Source: Sandaracinobacteroides sayramensis
Lineage (GTDB): Bacteria > Pseudomonadota > Alphaproteobacteria > Sphingomonadales > Sphingomonadaceae
Direction of reading: 5' to 3'
Assembly: GCF_022014495.1 (NCBI RefSeq)
Contig: NZ_JAKLSQ010000007.1
Location: 75,092-139,091 of the forward strand
Length of the DNA: 64,000 nt
Position numbers and translations under genes: made by a program. Below, piece after piece: positions 40,985-50,030 of the stretch (position 1 is its first letter; each line of letters starts with the position of its first letter). The notes beneath the pieces were generated by a model. That model was given only the letters and a program-made list of their open reading frames with translations. It searched no databases and was not told the DNA's origin.

Positions 40985-42559
40985 CTAGATGACGGCTTCG
41001 ATCAGCCTCGGCCCCGGCCGAGCCATGGCATCGATGAATTGCGCCTCGAACTCGGCGACGGTGGCGGCCTGGCTTGCTTCCACGCCCAGCGAGCGCGCCA
41101 TGCCCACCCAGTCGATGTCCGGGTTGCCAAGGTCGAACATCGAAAGTGCTCGAGGCCCCGGATTGCGCGCGCCGACCCGGCCCAGTTCCACCGTCAAGAT
41201 GGCGTAGCTGCGGTTGGAGAAGATGATGGTCACGCAATCCAGCTTCTCGCGCGCCTGCGTCCAAAGCGCCTGCAAGGTGTACATGGCACTGCCATCTGCC
41301 TGCAGATTTATCACCTTGCGTCCCGGAGAGGCGACGGCGGCCCCCGTGGCCACGGGAATGCCCTGGCCGATGGCGCCGCCGGTATTGGAAAGCCATTCAT
41401 GCGGAGGCGCGCCACGCGTCGCCTGCATAGGTCCAAGGCCATTGGTGGCGGCCTCGTCGGACACGATGGTGCCTTCCGGCATATGACGGGCGATGATGGC
41501 GCCAATGGAGAATTGGTCCAATTCGCCGGCAGGACGTCCGGGCAATTCGCTTGCAGCCAGAAGTGCAGGTGCGCGCGGCGCCCCCAATGCCTCGGCCACG
41601 GCCTCCAGTGCCGATACTCCGTCTTCATGATCCTGCGCCAGATAATGAATGGCGATGCCTTCCGGCAGGCACCAGCTCGGGTAATCGGGATAGGCGAATG
41701 GCGCGACAGGCGGATGTGTGCCGACCAGGATCAGATTCGCCACCTCCTTGAATATGCCCACGATATCTTCCGCACGGTAGGGCACGCGCTCCACCACCGT
41801 GCGACCCGCGCCGCGTTGCATGCGCGGCGAAAGCTGGTGGCACATCAGCCACGCGCCGCTGGCAGCCGCGATGCGTCCAAGCGCGGTGAGACCGCGCTCC
41901 AACAGCGTCGCGCCGCGCGTCAGGATAACAGTGCGCGAGCCGGAGCGAAGCAAACGCACGGCCTCGTCCACCGCTGCGTCGGACACGGCGGCCGGCTGCG
42001 GCTTCGGCAGGGCGGGCGCTGCGCCGGCGCCCGGCCCCCATGCGGTGTCGGCAGGCAGGATCAGCGTTGCAATGCCTCCCGGCGCCTGCTGCGCCGCGAA
42101 AACAGCACGAGCCGCATCAGCCCCTACAGTGCGTGAGCTTTCCGTGCGGTGCACCCAGGCCGACACCGGCCGCGCCAGTCCAACGATATCGGATACGAGC
42201 GGCGTGTCCCACTGCAGATGGTAGGAAGCGTGGTCCCCGACGATGTTCACCATCGGCGTGTTCGCGCGCTTCGCATTGTGCAGATTGGCGATGCCGTTCC
42301 CCAGCCCGGAGCCGAGATGCAGCAAGGTCACCGCGGGCTTCCCGGCCATGCGGCCATAGCCGTCAGCCATTCCGGTCACCGCGCCTTCGAACAGGCCCAG
42401 TACAGGGCGCATTTCGGGCACGCGGTCCAGCGCCACGACGAAATGCATCTCGGACGTGCCCGGATTGGCGAAGCAGGTATCCACCCCGGCAGCGACAAGG
42501 GTGCGGATCAGGCTTTCGGCGCCGTTAGCCCCGGTCTCGGCAGTCTCCGTCATGAACAT
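40985..42559 (-). CDS. Thiamine-diphosphate-dependent decarboxylase, benzoylformate decarboxylase / acetolactate-synthase-like
   Basis: ThDP enzyme of 524 residues. The PYR-domain motif FANPGTSEMHFV (about 30-41) holds the catalytic cofactor glutamate; the central domain follows; the PP domain carries NLQADGSAMYTLQALWTQ and the end SNRSYAIL (normally GDG...NN), so the first Gly of the ThDP motif is Ala while the metal-binding Asp is kept. The NPGTSE motif is shared with benzoylformate decarboxylases and IlvX-like proteins, not with FAD-type acetolactate synthases. It should decarboxylate a 2-oxoacid to an aldehyde, which the adjacent aldehyde dehydrogenase would oxidise. Confidence 0.85.
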   Translation of the reverse strand: MFMTETAETGANGAESLIRTLVAAGVDTCFANPGTSEMHFVVALDRVPEMRPVLGLFEGAVTGMADGYGRMAGKPAVTLLHLGSGLGNGIANLHNAKRANTPMVNIVGDHASYHLQWDTPLVSDIVGLARPVSAWVHRTESSRTVGADAARAVFAAQQAPGGIATLILPADTAWGPGAGAAPALPKPQPAAVSDAAVDEAVRLLRSGSRTVILTRGATLLERGLTALGRIAAASGAWLMCHQLSPRMQRGAGRTVVERVPYRAEDIVGIFKEVANLILVGTHPPVAPFAYPDYPSWCLPEGIAIHYLAQDHEDGVSALEAVAEALGAPRAPALLAASELPGRPAGELDQFSIGAIIARHMPEGTIVSDEAATNGLGPMQATRGAPPHEWLSNTGGAIGQGIPVATGAAVASPGRKVINLQADGSAMYTLQALWTQAREKLDCVTIIFSNRSYAILTVELGRVGARNPGPRALSMFDLGNPDIDWVGMARSLGVEASQAATVAEFEAQFIDAMARPGPRLIEAVI

Positions 42560-42565
42560 CCGTCC

Positions 42566-43999
42566 TCAGCGCGCCTGGTTGATCACATGAAGCTGGGTGT
42601 ATTCCGCCAGCCCTTCCCGCCCGAACTCCACCCCCAGCCCAGAGGCCTTGGCCCCGCCGAAGGGAATGTGGGGCAGGGAATCCAGATGCTGGTTGATCCA
42701 GACCGTCCCGGCGTCGATCCGCTCGGCCACGGAGCGCGCACGCGCCGTGTCGGAAGACCAGACGGAGCCGCCAAGGCCGTAAGGGGAGCGGTTCACCCGC
42801 TCGACCGCGTCGTCCAGATCATTGTAGCGGATGACTGGCAGCACCGGGCCGAACTGTTCCTCGTCCACCAGCCGCGACCCATCCTCGATGTCCCGCACGA
42901 TGGTGGGCCGGAAGAAGAAGCCCGGCAGGTCCGGGCGGCTGCCGCCGCTGATGATGCGCCCCCGTTCGCGGGCATCGGCTACCAGTTCTTCCACCCGCGC
43001 AAGCTGGGCCGCATTCTGCAGCGGCCCATGGGTCACACCCTGCTCAGCCCCGTCGCCGGGCACGGCCTTGTCGGCAAGCGCTGCCAGTTCCGAGCATAAG
43101 CTGTCATAGATGCGCTCATGGGCGTATATGCGCTTCACCGCCACGCAGATCTGGCCATTGTTGGTGAAAGCGGCGCCAAACAGATAGGGCGCGATCGAAA
43201 CGGGGTCGGCATCGTCCAGCACCAGCGCGGCATCGTTGCCGCCCAACTCAAGCGTCAGCCGCTTGAGGGTCGAGGCGGACCCCTGCATCACCCGCGTGCC
43301 GGTCGCCGTGGAGCCGGTAAATGAGATCTTGTCGATCCCCGCATGGGCAGACATCGCCGGCCCCAGATCGTTGGCGTCGGCGATCACGTTCAGAACACCC
43401 GGCGGCAGGATGCCGGCCGCGAGCGCTCCGAACCGCAACGCCGTCAGGGGCGTGGTGGGCGCTGGTTTCGCGACCATCGTGTTGCCAGTCGCAAGAGCCG
43501 GCCCGACCTTGCCGATCAGGATGAGCAGCGGGAAGTTCCAGGGCACGATCGCCCCCACCACCCCAAGTGGCCGGCGGACCAGTTCCACATGGCGGCGATC
43601 GCTGTCCTCGCGCACCTCCGGATCCAGCCGTACCCTTGCAAAGTAGCGCAACATGCCGGCCGCGCCATCCACTTCCATCCGCGCTTCCGCTAGCGGCTTG
43701 CCCTGCTCGGCGGTCAGCAGTCGCGCCAGTTCGTCGGCGTTGGCCTCCACGGCGTCGGCAAGCTGCCCGATCAGCCGCCCACGCTCGGCCACGTCCGTTG
43801 CACGCCAGCCGGGAAAGGCCGCGCGCGCCGCCGCCACCGCCTGGTCGAGTTGCGCGGCCGATGCCCGGCTCGCGACCGCGAAGACAGCACCGGTGGCTGG
43901 ATTCACCACATCCAGCGTCGCGTCGCCCGGCACCAACTCGCCGCCGATCAGAAGTGGGTAATCCGTCACACGCAATCCTTCATGGCAAAGTTCGTTCAA
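42566..43999 (-). CDS. NAD(P)-dependent aldehyde dehydrogenase
   Basis: Enzyme of 477 residues. Catalytic glutamate in TLELGGNDAALV (about 250), catalytic cysteine in NNGQICVAVKR (about 284), cofactor motif GSTATG (about 229) and PWNFPLL (about 152). The ATG at 43999 overlaps the Rieske oxygenase stop (ATGA); an internal GTG at 43969 (VTDYPLL) is the alternative. It oxidises an aldehyde to the acid, most likely that released by the downstream ThDP decarboxylase (7-base gap). Confidence 0.93.
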   Translation of the reverse strand: MNELCHEGLRVTDYPLLIGGELVPGDATLDVVNPATGAVFAVASRASAAQLDQAVAAARAAFPGWRATDVAERGRLIGQLADAVEANADELARLLTAEQGKPLAEARMEVDGAAGMLRYFARVRLDPEVREDSDRRHVELVRRPLGVVGAIVPWNFPLLILIGKVGPALATGNTMVAKPAPTTPLTALRFGALAAGILPPGVLNVIADANDLGPAMSAHAGIDKISFTGSTATGTRVMQGSASTLKRLTLELGGNDAALVLDDADPVSIAPYLFGAAFTNNGQICVAVKRIYAHERIYDSLCSELAALADKAVPGDGAEQGVTHGPLQNAAQLARVEELVADARERGRIISGGSRPDLPGFFFRPTIVRDIEDGSRLVDEEQFGPVLPVIRYNDLDDAVERVNRSPYGLGGSVWSSDTARARSVAERIDAGTVWINQHLDSLPHIPFGGAKASGLGVEFGREGLAEYTQLHVINQAR

Positions 44000-45231
44000 T
44001 GGGCCGTAGCGACCGGCTGCTCGGCGAATGTCGACAACAGCGGGGAAACGGCAAGGCCCGGCGGAATGGAATCGGCACCAATGGCGCGGTCGATCGCCTC
44101 ATGCGCCCAGTAGATCCGACGCTCCTGATAAGAGAGCCTCACGCCATCCAGTGCGCCAGACGACAGGGAGCGCTGTATCGAGCCCAGATTGGCCATGTCC
44201 TCATCCAGCACCTTCGCAAAAGCCGGTGCGGCCCGATCCCAATAATCGGGCCTCGGACCATCGCCCCAGCCCGGCCCCAGCCCCGTCACCTGCATCTCGC
44301 ATTGCCCAACGCCGCGCGGCCAGAACTGCATGAACTGGATGAAAATGGAGCGGATCGGCGTGACGAGGTTGGGAAAGGTGAAATAGGCCGTGCTGGTGTC
44401 GCGATGCATGTCCAATGCCCCGGGGATGCTGGGCGTGTCGGGCGAATCCATGCCAAGCGTCTCCAGCGCCCAGGGATGGTAGCGCACCACCATCCGCGAA
44501 TGGCCGCCAGGCAGAAGTCCGATGGAGCAGGCCCTGGAATTCAATGCCTTGCCAATCGAATCCCGGTGGATCGTGTTGATATGATACACTTCCTGGAACG
44601 CATCCAGCGCCGCCTTCCAGTTGCAGTCCAGCAGGCTGGTCTGGTTCTGGACCACCCGAAGCGTGGACACGTCTATGTCCCCCCACTCCCCGACTGTCGG
44701 GCCGATCTGCTGCATCAGCGGCCCGGCCTCGTCGTCCAGGTTCACGAACACCCATCCGCCCCAGGTCTCGCAGCGAATGGGGATCAGGCCATTGGCGGAT
44801 TTGTCCAGGCCGCAGAAATCCTGTTCGTCCGGCACCGCCACCAGCCGTCCGGTCAGGTCGTAGGACCAGCTATGATATTGGCAGCGCAGCAGCGAGCCGC
44901 GCCCGCGCGCGGCGGGGGTTACAGCAGCGCCCCGGTGGCGGCAGCTGTTGTGGAAGGCGCGCACCACATCGTCCTTTCCGCGCACGATCAGCACCGGCAC
45001 GCCCACCTTGTCCCAGACGACGAAGCTTCCGCTCGATTCCAGCTCTTCCACGCGGATGGCGGCCAACCATGAACGCCGGAAGATGCGCTCGATCTCCAGT
45101 TCCAGGAAGGAAGGATCGGTGTAGCGGGCCGCCGCTATGGGCGGCAGCGCCGGAAAGCCTTCAGGCGGCGCCTTTCGAGCGGCTTCCCACTCCATCTCCG
45201 AACGAATTCGATCCTGTGTAGACTGGTCCAT
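43996..45231 (-). CDS. Rieske non-heme iron oxygenase alpha subunit, copy A
   Basis: Oxygenase of 411 residues. Rieske [2Fe-2S] ligands C97/H99 (CRHRG) and C117/H120 (CQYHSW); mononuclear iron histidines H217 and H222 in EVYHINTIH, and a carboxylate in LDEDMANL. The bridging residue, Asp in naphthalene dioxygenase, is Glu214, as in carnitine and choline monooxygenase-type enzymes. No beta subunit or electron-transfer gene is nearby. First gene of the operon with aldehyde dehydrogenase, ThDP enzyme and NIPSNAP copy 2. Reaction (hydroxylation, dealkylation) cannot be fixed. Confidence 0.92.
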   Translation of the reverse strand: MDQSTQDRIRSEMEWEAARKAPPEGFPALPPIAAARYTDPSFLELEIERIFRRSWLAAIRVEELESSGSFVVWDKVGVPVLIVRGKDDVVRAFHNSCRHRGAAVTPAARGRGSLLRCQYHSWSYDLTGRLVAVPDEQDFCGLDKSANGLIPIRCETWGGWVFVNLDDEAGPLMQQIGPTVGEWGDIDVSTLRVVQNQTSLLDCNWKAALDAFQEVYHINTIHRDSIGKALNSRACSIGLLPGGHSRMVVRYHPWALETLGMDSPDTPSIPGALDMHRDTSTAYFTFPNLVTPIRSIFIQFMQFWPRGVGQCEMQVTGLGPGWGDGPRPDYWDRAAPAFAKVLDEDMANLGSIQRSLSSGALDGVRLSYQERRIYWAHEAIDRAIGADSIPPGLAVSPLLSTFAEQPVATAH

Positions 45232-45449
45232 GCGGTATTTCTCCCTGGCGGAGGCTCAGGCTCGAACCATGAGGCCGGGCATGGCGACATCATGGCCGAG
45301 ACAAGCCCCGCGGATATCCAGAACGACCGAAGGCATTCGGATCGCAGGGGCAATGGCAGCAGCCGCGACGGGCATTTCGCCAATCGCTTTGGCGGCAAGC
45401 TTCAGCCTTGCGGAATCGCTGGACATCCACCCTCTCTTTCCCTAATTTA

Positions 45450-45465
45450 TATAACGCGCACTTTC
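45450..45465. promoter_or_regulatory. Island operator copy 6 (TATAACGCGCACTTTC)
   Basis: Strong left half, weak right half; centre 56 bases from copy 7. Confidence 0.55.
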
Positions 45466-45505
45466 TTTCTGACGCAAGGCGGTAAAAGCAGTCGCACATT
45501 AAATA

Positions 45506-45521
45506 AATACTGCGTGATATA
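45506..45521. promoter_or_regulatory. Island operator copy 7 (AATACTGCGTGATATA)
   Basis: Lies 33 bases before the start of Rieske oxygenase copy B and overlaps the probable -10 region. Confidence 0.55.
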
Positions 45522-45554
45522 ATTATTGTCATCTGGAATCGGGAGGATCAGGAC

Positions 45555-46772
45555 ATGGCATCGCAACCCCAGGGAACCGGCAACGCCGACGACAGGGAGC
45601 AAGAAAGACATGTGTCGCACCAGGACATACGCCGCCGCACCATCGCCCATATGCGCGCGAAGACTACCGATCTGGCCGCCGCCTCCATGCCGATCGATCC
45701 GGCCGCCTACACCGACCCGGAGCGGTTCGAGGCCGAGCGGCGCGAACTGTTCCGCAAGCGGCCGATCCTCGCGGGCCTGACGGGGGATATCCCCAACGCC
45801 GGGGACAAGCTGCTGTTCGATGTGCTGGGCCCGCCGATCCTCCTCATCCGCAACAAGGCCGGCGAGGTGAATGCCTTCCTCAACATGTGCCCGCACCGTG
45901 CAGCCCGGCTTGTGACCGAATGCAATTCCCTCAGCCGCATGACCTGTCGCTTCCATGGATGGACCTTCGATCTGGACGGCCGGTTGATCGGCTTGCCGGG
46001 CAAGGAGGGCTTTGCCGACATGGAGCGCGACAAGATCGGCCTGTTGCCGGTGCCGGTGGTGGAGTGGCACGGCATGATCTTCGTCCGCGCCGATCCCGGC
46101 GGCGACCCGATCGACATAGAGGACTGGCTGGGCGACATGGCGGCGGAGCTTCGCCATCTGGAGCTCGAAAAGGCCGTCCCGGCCAAATCCGGCACGCTGC
46201 ACACCGATGCCAACTGGAAATACGCCTTCGACACCTATGGCGAGAGCTATCATTTCGCCACGCTGCACCCCACCACCATCGGCTCGCTGGCATTCTCCAA
46301 CACCATGACGCATCGCCCGCACGGCCTGCACACCCGGCTGGGTTTCCCCCGCGCCGATTTCGCGGCCTATGCGAACCTGCCGGAAGAGGATTGGCCTCAC
46401 TCCGACTATGGCGGCCTCTACATGATCTTCCCCAACACGGTGATCAATGTGAACGGCATGCAGGGGGGCGGCCCCTTCTATGGCGTCTCGCGCGTTTTCC
46501 CCGGGGACGAGCCGGGCAAATCGGTCACGCTGATGACCCATTATCGCCCCGGCCATGCCGATCCGGAGATGCCGATGTCCGCATGGGAGGCCACGCACGA
46601 CTTCATCCACGCCGTGGTGCGGGACGAGGATTACAGCGTCTCCGCCGAAGGCCAGCGCAACCTGGGCTGGGCGCCGCCGGGCTTCCGGATGCGCTTCGGC
46701 GCGAACGAGGCGGTTCTGCAGAAACAGCATCGGCAGATCGCGGAAATACTGGATGCGGCCAATGAAGGCTGA
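45555..46772 (+). CDS. Rieske non-heme iron oxygenase alpha subunit, copy B
   Basis: Oxygenase of 405 residues. Rieske ligands C112/H114 (CPHRA) and C131/H134 (CRFHGW); iron ligands H233 and H238 in GESYHFATLH with Glu230 at the bridging position. Start ATG at 45555 has GGGAGG about 8 bases upstream. The catalytic domain is divergent from copies A and C, so the three are not recent duplicates. It is followed by a VOC-fold gene overlapping it by 11 bases. Partner reductase not in the window. Confidence 0.92.
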   Translation: MASQPQGTGNADDREQERHVSHQDIRRRTIAHMRAKTTDLAAASMPIDPAAYTDPERFEAERRELFRKRPILAGLTGDIPNAGDKLLFDVLGPPILLIRNKAGEVNAFLNMCPHRAARLVTECNSLSRMTCRFHGWTFDLDGRLIGLPGKEGFADMERDKIGLLPVPVVEWHGMIFVRADPGGDPIDIEDWLGDMAAELRHLELEKAVPAKSGTLHTDANWKYAFDTYGESYHFATLHPTTIGSLAFSNTMTHRPHGLHTRLGFPRADFAAYANLPEEDWPHSDYGGLYMIFPNTVINVNGMQGGGPFYGVSRVFPGDEPGKSVTLMTHYRPGHADPEMPMSAWEATHDFIHAVVRDEDYSVSAEGQRNLGWAPPGFRMRFGANEAVLQKQHRQIAEILDAANEG

Positions 46773-47307
46773 GCCGGCTCTCAGCTCGCGGATCGCCCGC
46801 ATGGGCGAGATATTCCAGCTCGCCTATGTTCCCGGCGATATGGAAGCCGCGATCCGCTTCTGGACACAGTTGATGGGCGCCGGCCCCTTTTTCCGCCGCC
46901 GCGCCCTCTCCTTCGAGCATAGCCTGTATCGCGGCGCTCCAAGCCCAATCCGCTTCGACGTGCTGATCGGCTATTGGGGCAATCTGCAGATCGAACTGAT
47001 CGAGCAATTGAACGACGCCCCCTCCATCTACCGGGACTGGACCGCCGCTGGCCAAGAGGGCCTGCAGCATGTTTGCATCGCGGTAGACGACATCACGGCC
47101 GCGCGCGCGCAGTCCGTCGATCAGGGGATGGAAGTGGTGCAGGAAGTCTATTGGCCGGGCGGCGGCGCCATCTATGTCGACACCGGCGGTGGCCCCGGCA
47201 CCATGGTGGAGATGGTGCAGCTGGCGCCGGAAGGCCATGCCCGTTTCGCCATGTATCGCGACGCGGCCCGTGGCTGGAATGGCGCAGACCCCGTTCGCGA
47301 CATCTGA
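46762..47307 (+). CDS. VOC superfamily (glyoxalase-like) protein
   Basis: Protein of about 181 residues (or 168 from ATG 46801, MGEIFQLAYVPGDM). The fold shows as IFQLAYVPGDMEAAIRFW at the start, LQHVCIAVDDI in the middle and YVDTGGGPGTMVEMVQL near the end, giving a His and Glu metal-ligand pattern. Members include isomerases, epimerases, lyases and dioxygenases. It is too short for a two-domain extradiol dioxygenase. Coupled to Rieske copy B, so it probably acts on its product or a precursor. Confidence 0.82.
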   Translation: MKAEPALSSRIARMGEIFQLAYVPGDMEAAIRFWTQLMGAGPFFRRRALSFEHSLYRGAPSPIRFDVLIGYWGNLQIELIEQLNDAPSIYRDWTAAGQEGLQHVCIAVDDITAARAQSVDQGMEVVQEVYWPGGGAIYVDTGGGPGTMVEMVQLAPEGHARFAMYRDAARGWNGADPVRDI

Positions 47308-47319
47308 ACGGCGGCGGGG

Positions 47320-48060
47320 CTAGTTCCCCGCTGCGTCCAACGCTTCCACCTGCGCGCGAAAAGCCGCCAGCCAGCGAGCGCCGGTGGCGCCGTCGATTGC
47401 GCGATGATCGCAGGTCAGCGTGACCGTCATCATGGTCGCAATCGCGCTGGCGCCATCGCGCACGACGACACGCTGCTCAGCGCTGCCAACGGACAGGATC
47501 GCGGCGTGCGGCGGGTTGATGATGGAACCGAAGGACGAGATTCCGAACATGCCGAGGTTGGAGACCGAGAATGTCCCGCCGGTGTATTCGTCGGGCTTCA
47601 ACCGCCGCCGCCGGGCGCGATCCGCGAGATCGCGCATGGTTTCGGAAATCTCTCCGGGGCTGAGGCTTTCCACGCGCCGAACGATGGGGGTCACTAACCC
47701 ATGATCGGTGGCGACGGCCACGGCAATATCGGCGTGGCGGTGGCGGAGCAGCCCGTCGGAAGTGAAGCTGCTGTTGACTTCAGGTACTTCCATCAACGCC
47801 TGCGCCACAGCCTTCAGCAGCAGATCGTTGACGGAGATTCGCCCGCCTTCGCTGTTGTAGCGAGCCCGGGCCTTCAGCAGCGGGTCCAAGGCTACATGCA
47901 TCTCCAGCGGGAAGCTGGGGACCGACTGGGCCGCTTCCGTCAGCCGGCCGGCGATAAAGGCCTGCAGCCGGCTGTGCGATGCCAGCGTGTAGCTGCCCTT
48001 GGGCAGGCCCAACAGTTCCAGCCGGCCGGCGATATCTTCCGAAATGTCGGCTTGTGTCAT
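47320..48060 (-). CDS. 2-oxoacid dehydrogenase E2 acyltransferase catalytic domain without lipoyl domain
   Basis: Acyltransferase core of 246 residues. It carries SRLQAFIAGRLTEAAQSVPSF at the N-terminus, NDLLLKAVAQAL, NLGMFGISSFGSIINPPHAAIL and the catalytic CDHRAIDG near the C-terminus (about 218-225). Standard E2 chains have an N-terminal lipoyl domain and a peripheral-subunit-binding domain; neither is present. A free-standing lipoyl domain protein is encoded at 55295-55525 in the divergent operon and probably completes this E2. ATG overlaps the FMN enzyme's stop (ATGA). Last gene of its operon. Confidence 0.88.
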   Translation of the reverse strand: MTQADISEDIAGRLELLGLPKGSYTLASHSRLQAFIAGRLTEAAQSVPSFPLEMHVALDPLLKARARYNSEGGRISVNDLLLKAVAQALMEVPEVNSSFTSDGLLRHRHADIAVAVATDHGLVTPIVRRVESLSPGEISETMRDLADRARRRRLKPDEYTGGTFSVSNLGMFGISSFGSIINPPHAAILSVGSAEQRVVVRDGASAIATMMTVTLTCDHRAIDGATGARWLAAFRAQVEALDAAGN

Positions 48061-49235
48061 ATTGTGCGTCCTTGCGTTTCGTGGGTTCGGGAGAAGCCGC
48101 CGAGGCAATCGGGGCCGATATCGGCGATGCGGGTCACGCCGGCGAGGGCCATCGCGATCCGGAGTTCCTGGGAGATGAGCTGAAGAAGGCGTTCGACTCC
48201 CGCGCCGCCGGCGGCCGCTAGCGCATAGGCCCACGCCCGCCCCGCCATCACCGCGCTGGCGCCCAATGCGAGCATGCGCAGGATATCCGCCCCCGAGCGG
48301 ACGCCACCGTCCACCAGAACCGGGAAGCGTCCGCCAACGGCATCGACGATGCCGGGCAGCACCTCCGCGGTCGCCATGGCGCCATCCAGTTGACGCCCGC
48401 CATGGTTGGAGACCACCAGCCCGTCTATCGGGCTTGCCGCCGCCATGCGCACGTCTTCCGCGTCGAGCAGGCCCTTTAGCAGCAGCGGCCCCGACCAGCG
48501 GTCGCGGATCCACTCCAGATCCTTCCAGCCGAGCGAAGCCGCGAGGCTGGACTGCATCCAGCCGGCCACGGCGGCCAGTGGCGAGCCAGCCTCGACGGCG
48601 GCCGCCATATTGCCGAGCATGTGCGGCCGGCCGTGCAGGCCCACATGCCAGGCCCAGGCCGGCTTGGTCGCCACTTGCCCGGCCAGCCGGGCAGCCCGAA
48701 CCGGCCATGGATCGTTGGAGATACCGGCACGGAAATCGCGGTAGCGGGTGCCCAGCACCGGCGTATCCACGGTTACGAGAAGAGCGCAGCAGCCGGCCGT
48801 ACGGGCGCGCTGCAAAAGCTCCTGCATGTAACCGCGATCGTTCAGCATATAGAGCTGGAACCAGAAAGGGCTCCCGGTGCCGGCGGCCACTTCCTCGAGC
48901 GGGCAGACACTTGCCGAGGACAAAGTGAACGGCACCGCTGCCTCCCGGGCCGCCCGGGCTGCCTGCACTTCTCCCCGGCGTGCCAGCATGCCCGCCATAC
49001 CGACTGGCGACAGCGCGAAAGGCAAGGCCCAGCGCGTGCCGAACAGCTCCGTCGAGGTATCGATCTCCGATACATCGCGCAGGACACGCTGGCGCAGCGC
49101 CAATGCGTTCAGGCTGTCGCGATTCCGGCGCATCGTCACTTCGGCACAGGAACCGGAATCGACATATTCGAACATGAAGGCGGGGAGGCGGCGCGCGGCG
49201 AGGCCGCGATAATCCTCGACCGAGCGAGGCTGCAT
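48057..49235 (-). CDS. FMN-dependent L-2-hydroxyacid dehydrogenase/oxidase (LldD/mandelate-dehydrogenase-like)
   Basis: TIM-barrel flavoenzyme of 392 residues. Family motifs: FEYVDSGSCAEVTMRRN (about 21-38), PFALSPVGMAGMLARRGEV, LVTVDTPVLGTRYRD (about 148-162) and the active-site SNHGGRQLDG (about 273-282) with catalytic His and Arg, then VLVDGGVRSGADILRMLALGA. It oxidises an L-2-hydroxyacid such as lactate or mandelate. Start ATG at 49235 lies just after the SDR stop. Between an SDR and the E2 gene, so its 2-oxoacid product could be taken by the 2-oxoacid dehydrogenase complex. Confidence 0.92.
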   Translation of the reverse strand: MQPRSVEDYRGLAARRLPAFMFEYVDSGSCAEVTMRRNRDSLNALALRQRVLRDVSEIDTSTELFGTRWALPFALSPVGMAGMLARRGEVQAARAAREAAVPFTLSSASVCPLEEVAAGTGSPFWFQLYMLNDRGYMQELLQRARTAGCCALLVTVDTPVLGTRYRDFRAGISNDPWPVRAARLAGQVATKPAWAWHVGLHGRPHMLGNMAAAVEAGSPLAAVAGWMQSSLAASLGWKDLEWIRDRWSGPLLLKGLLDAEDVRMAAASPIDGLVVSNHGGRQLDGAMATAEVLPGIVDAVGGRFPVLVDGGVRSGADILRMLALGASAVMAGRAWAYALAAAGGAGVERLLQLISQELRIAMALAGVTRIADIGPDCLGGFSRTHETQGRTI

Positions 49236-49236
49236 T

Positions 49237-50028
49237 TCAAAGCATGCCGGGGTAGCCACCACCGTCCAGAACCAGATTCTGTCCGGTCATGAAGCTGGCC
49301 TGGCGGCTCGCGACGAAGGCACACCAGGCGCCGAATTCATCCGGATCGCCCACACGGCCCATTGGGACGGCGCCTGCCATTTCCGCCATCACGGCGTCTG
49401 CCCCGACACCGCGCTCCGCCCCCATACGGGCGGCAAATCCGGTCAACCTGTCGGTCGCGAAGGGGCCTGGCAGCAGGTTGTTGATGGTAACGCCGTGCGG
49501 CGCCACCTGCCGCGAGACCCCCGCCACAAAGCCCGTAAGGCCGCTGCGCGCACCATTGGAGAGCGCGAGCGGCGCCATCGGCGCCTTCACCGCCGCTGAG
49601 GTGATATTGATGATACGCCCCCAGCCGCGGGCGATCATCCCATCCACCACGCCGTTGATGAGGAAGATGGCAGAGAGCATGTTGGCCTGGATGGCGGCCA
49701 GCCAGGTCGCCTCGTCGAAGCTACGGAAGTCCCCCGCCGGCGGGCCGCCGGCATTCGTGACGAGAACGTCTGGATCGGGGCAGGCCGAGAGCAGCTGAGC
49801 GCGCCCTTCCGGCGTGGCGACATCGGCTGCGACAATGGCAGGCGCATTGCCGGTGCGGGCCGCGATCGCCTCGGCTGCCGCTTCGAGTTTTTCCCGGTGG
49901 CGGCCGTTCAAAACCAGTTCCACGCCGCAATCCGCAAGCGCCCGGGCACAGGCGAGGCCAAGACCGCTGCTCGATCCGCACACGATGGCCTTCCGGCCCG
50001 TCAGGCCAAGATCCAGTCCGCTGCTCAT
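49237..50028 (-). CDS. SDR family protein with non-canonical active site
   Basis: Rossmann protein of 263 residues. NAD(P) site CGSSSGLGLA (18-27), TNAGGPPAGD (91-100) and C-terminal FMTGQNLVLDGGG. S144 is present, but the YxxxK pair is replaced by S157 and R161 (LSNGAR), the pattern of an SDR subgroup related to FabG whose catalysis is unclear. Start ATG 50028; 2 bases after the Rieske copy C stop. Reaction inferred only as a dehydrogenase or reductase of the island's substrate. Confidence 0.87.
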   Translation of the reverse strand: MSSGLDLGLTGRKAIVCGSSSGLGLACARALADCGVELVLNGRHREKLEAAAEAIAARTGNAPAIVAADVATPEGRAQLLSACPDPDVLVTNAGGPPAGDFRSFDEATWLAAIQANMLSAIFLINGVVDGMIARGWGRIINITSAAVKAPMAPLALSNGARSGLTGFVAGVSRQVAPHGVTINNLLPGPFATDRLTGFAARMGAERGVGADAVMAEMAGAVPMGRVGDPDEFGAWCAFVASRQASFMTGQNLVLDGGGYPGML

Positions 50029-50030
50029 GA

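Larger units (their letters stand above)
45232..45554. promoter_or_regulatory. Divergent control region between two Rieske oxygenase genes
   Basis: 323 bases with no credible gene. AT-rich between about 45440 and 45535, where two copies of the island operator lie (45450-45465 and 45506-45521). The minus-strand leader to copy A is long (over 200 bases), with nothing recognisable in it. Confidence 0.6.

Noticed and set aside
40985-42559. ThDP enzyme as true acetolactate synthase (leucine/valine biosynthesis)
   Set aside because: NPGTSE and catabolic context favour a 2-oxoacid decarboxylase; no regulatory small subunit gene next to it.
46762-47307. VOC protein as a ring-cleaving extradiol dioxygenase
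   Set aside because: Too short for the two-domain type and lacks the His-His-Glu spacing I would expect; kept as general VOC fold.
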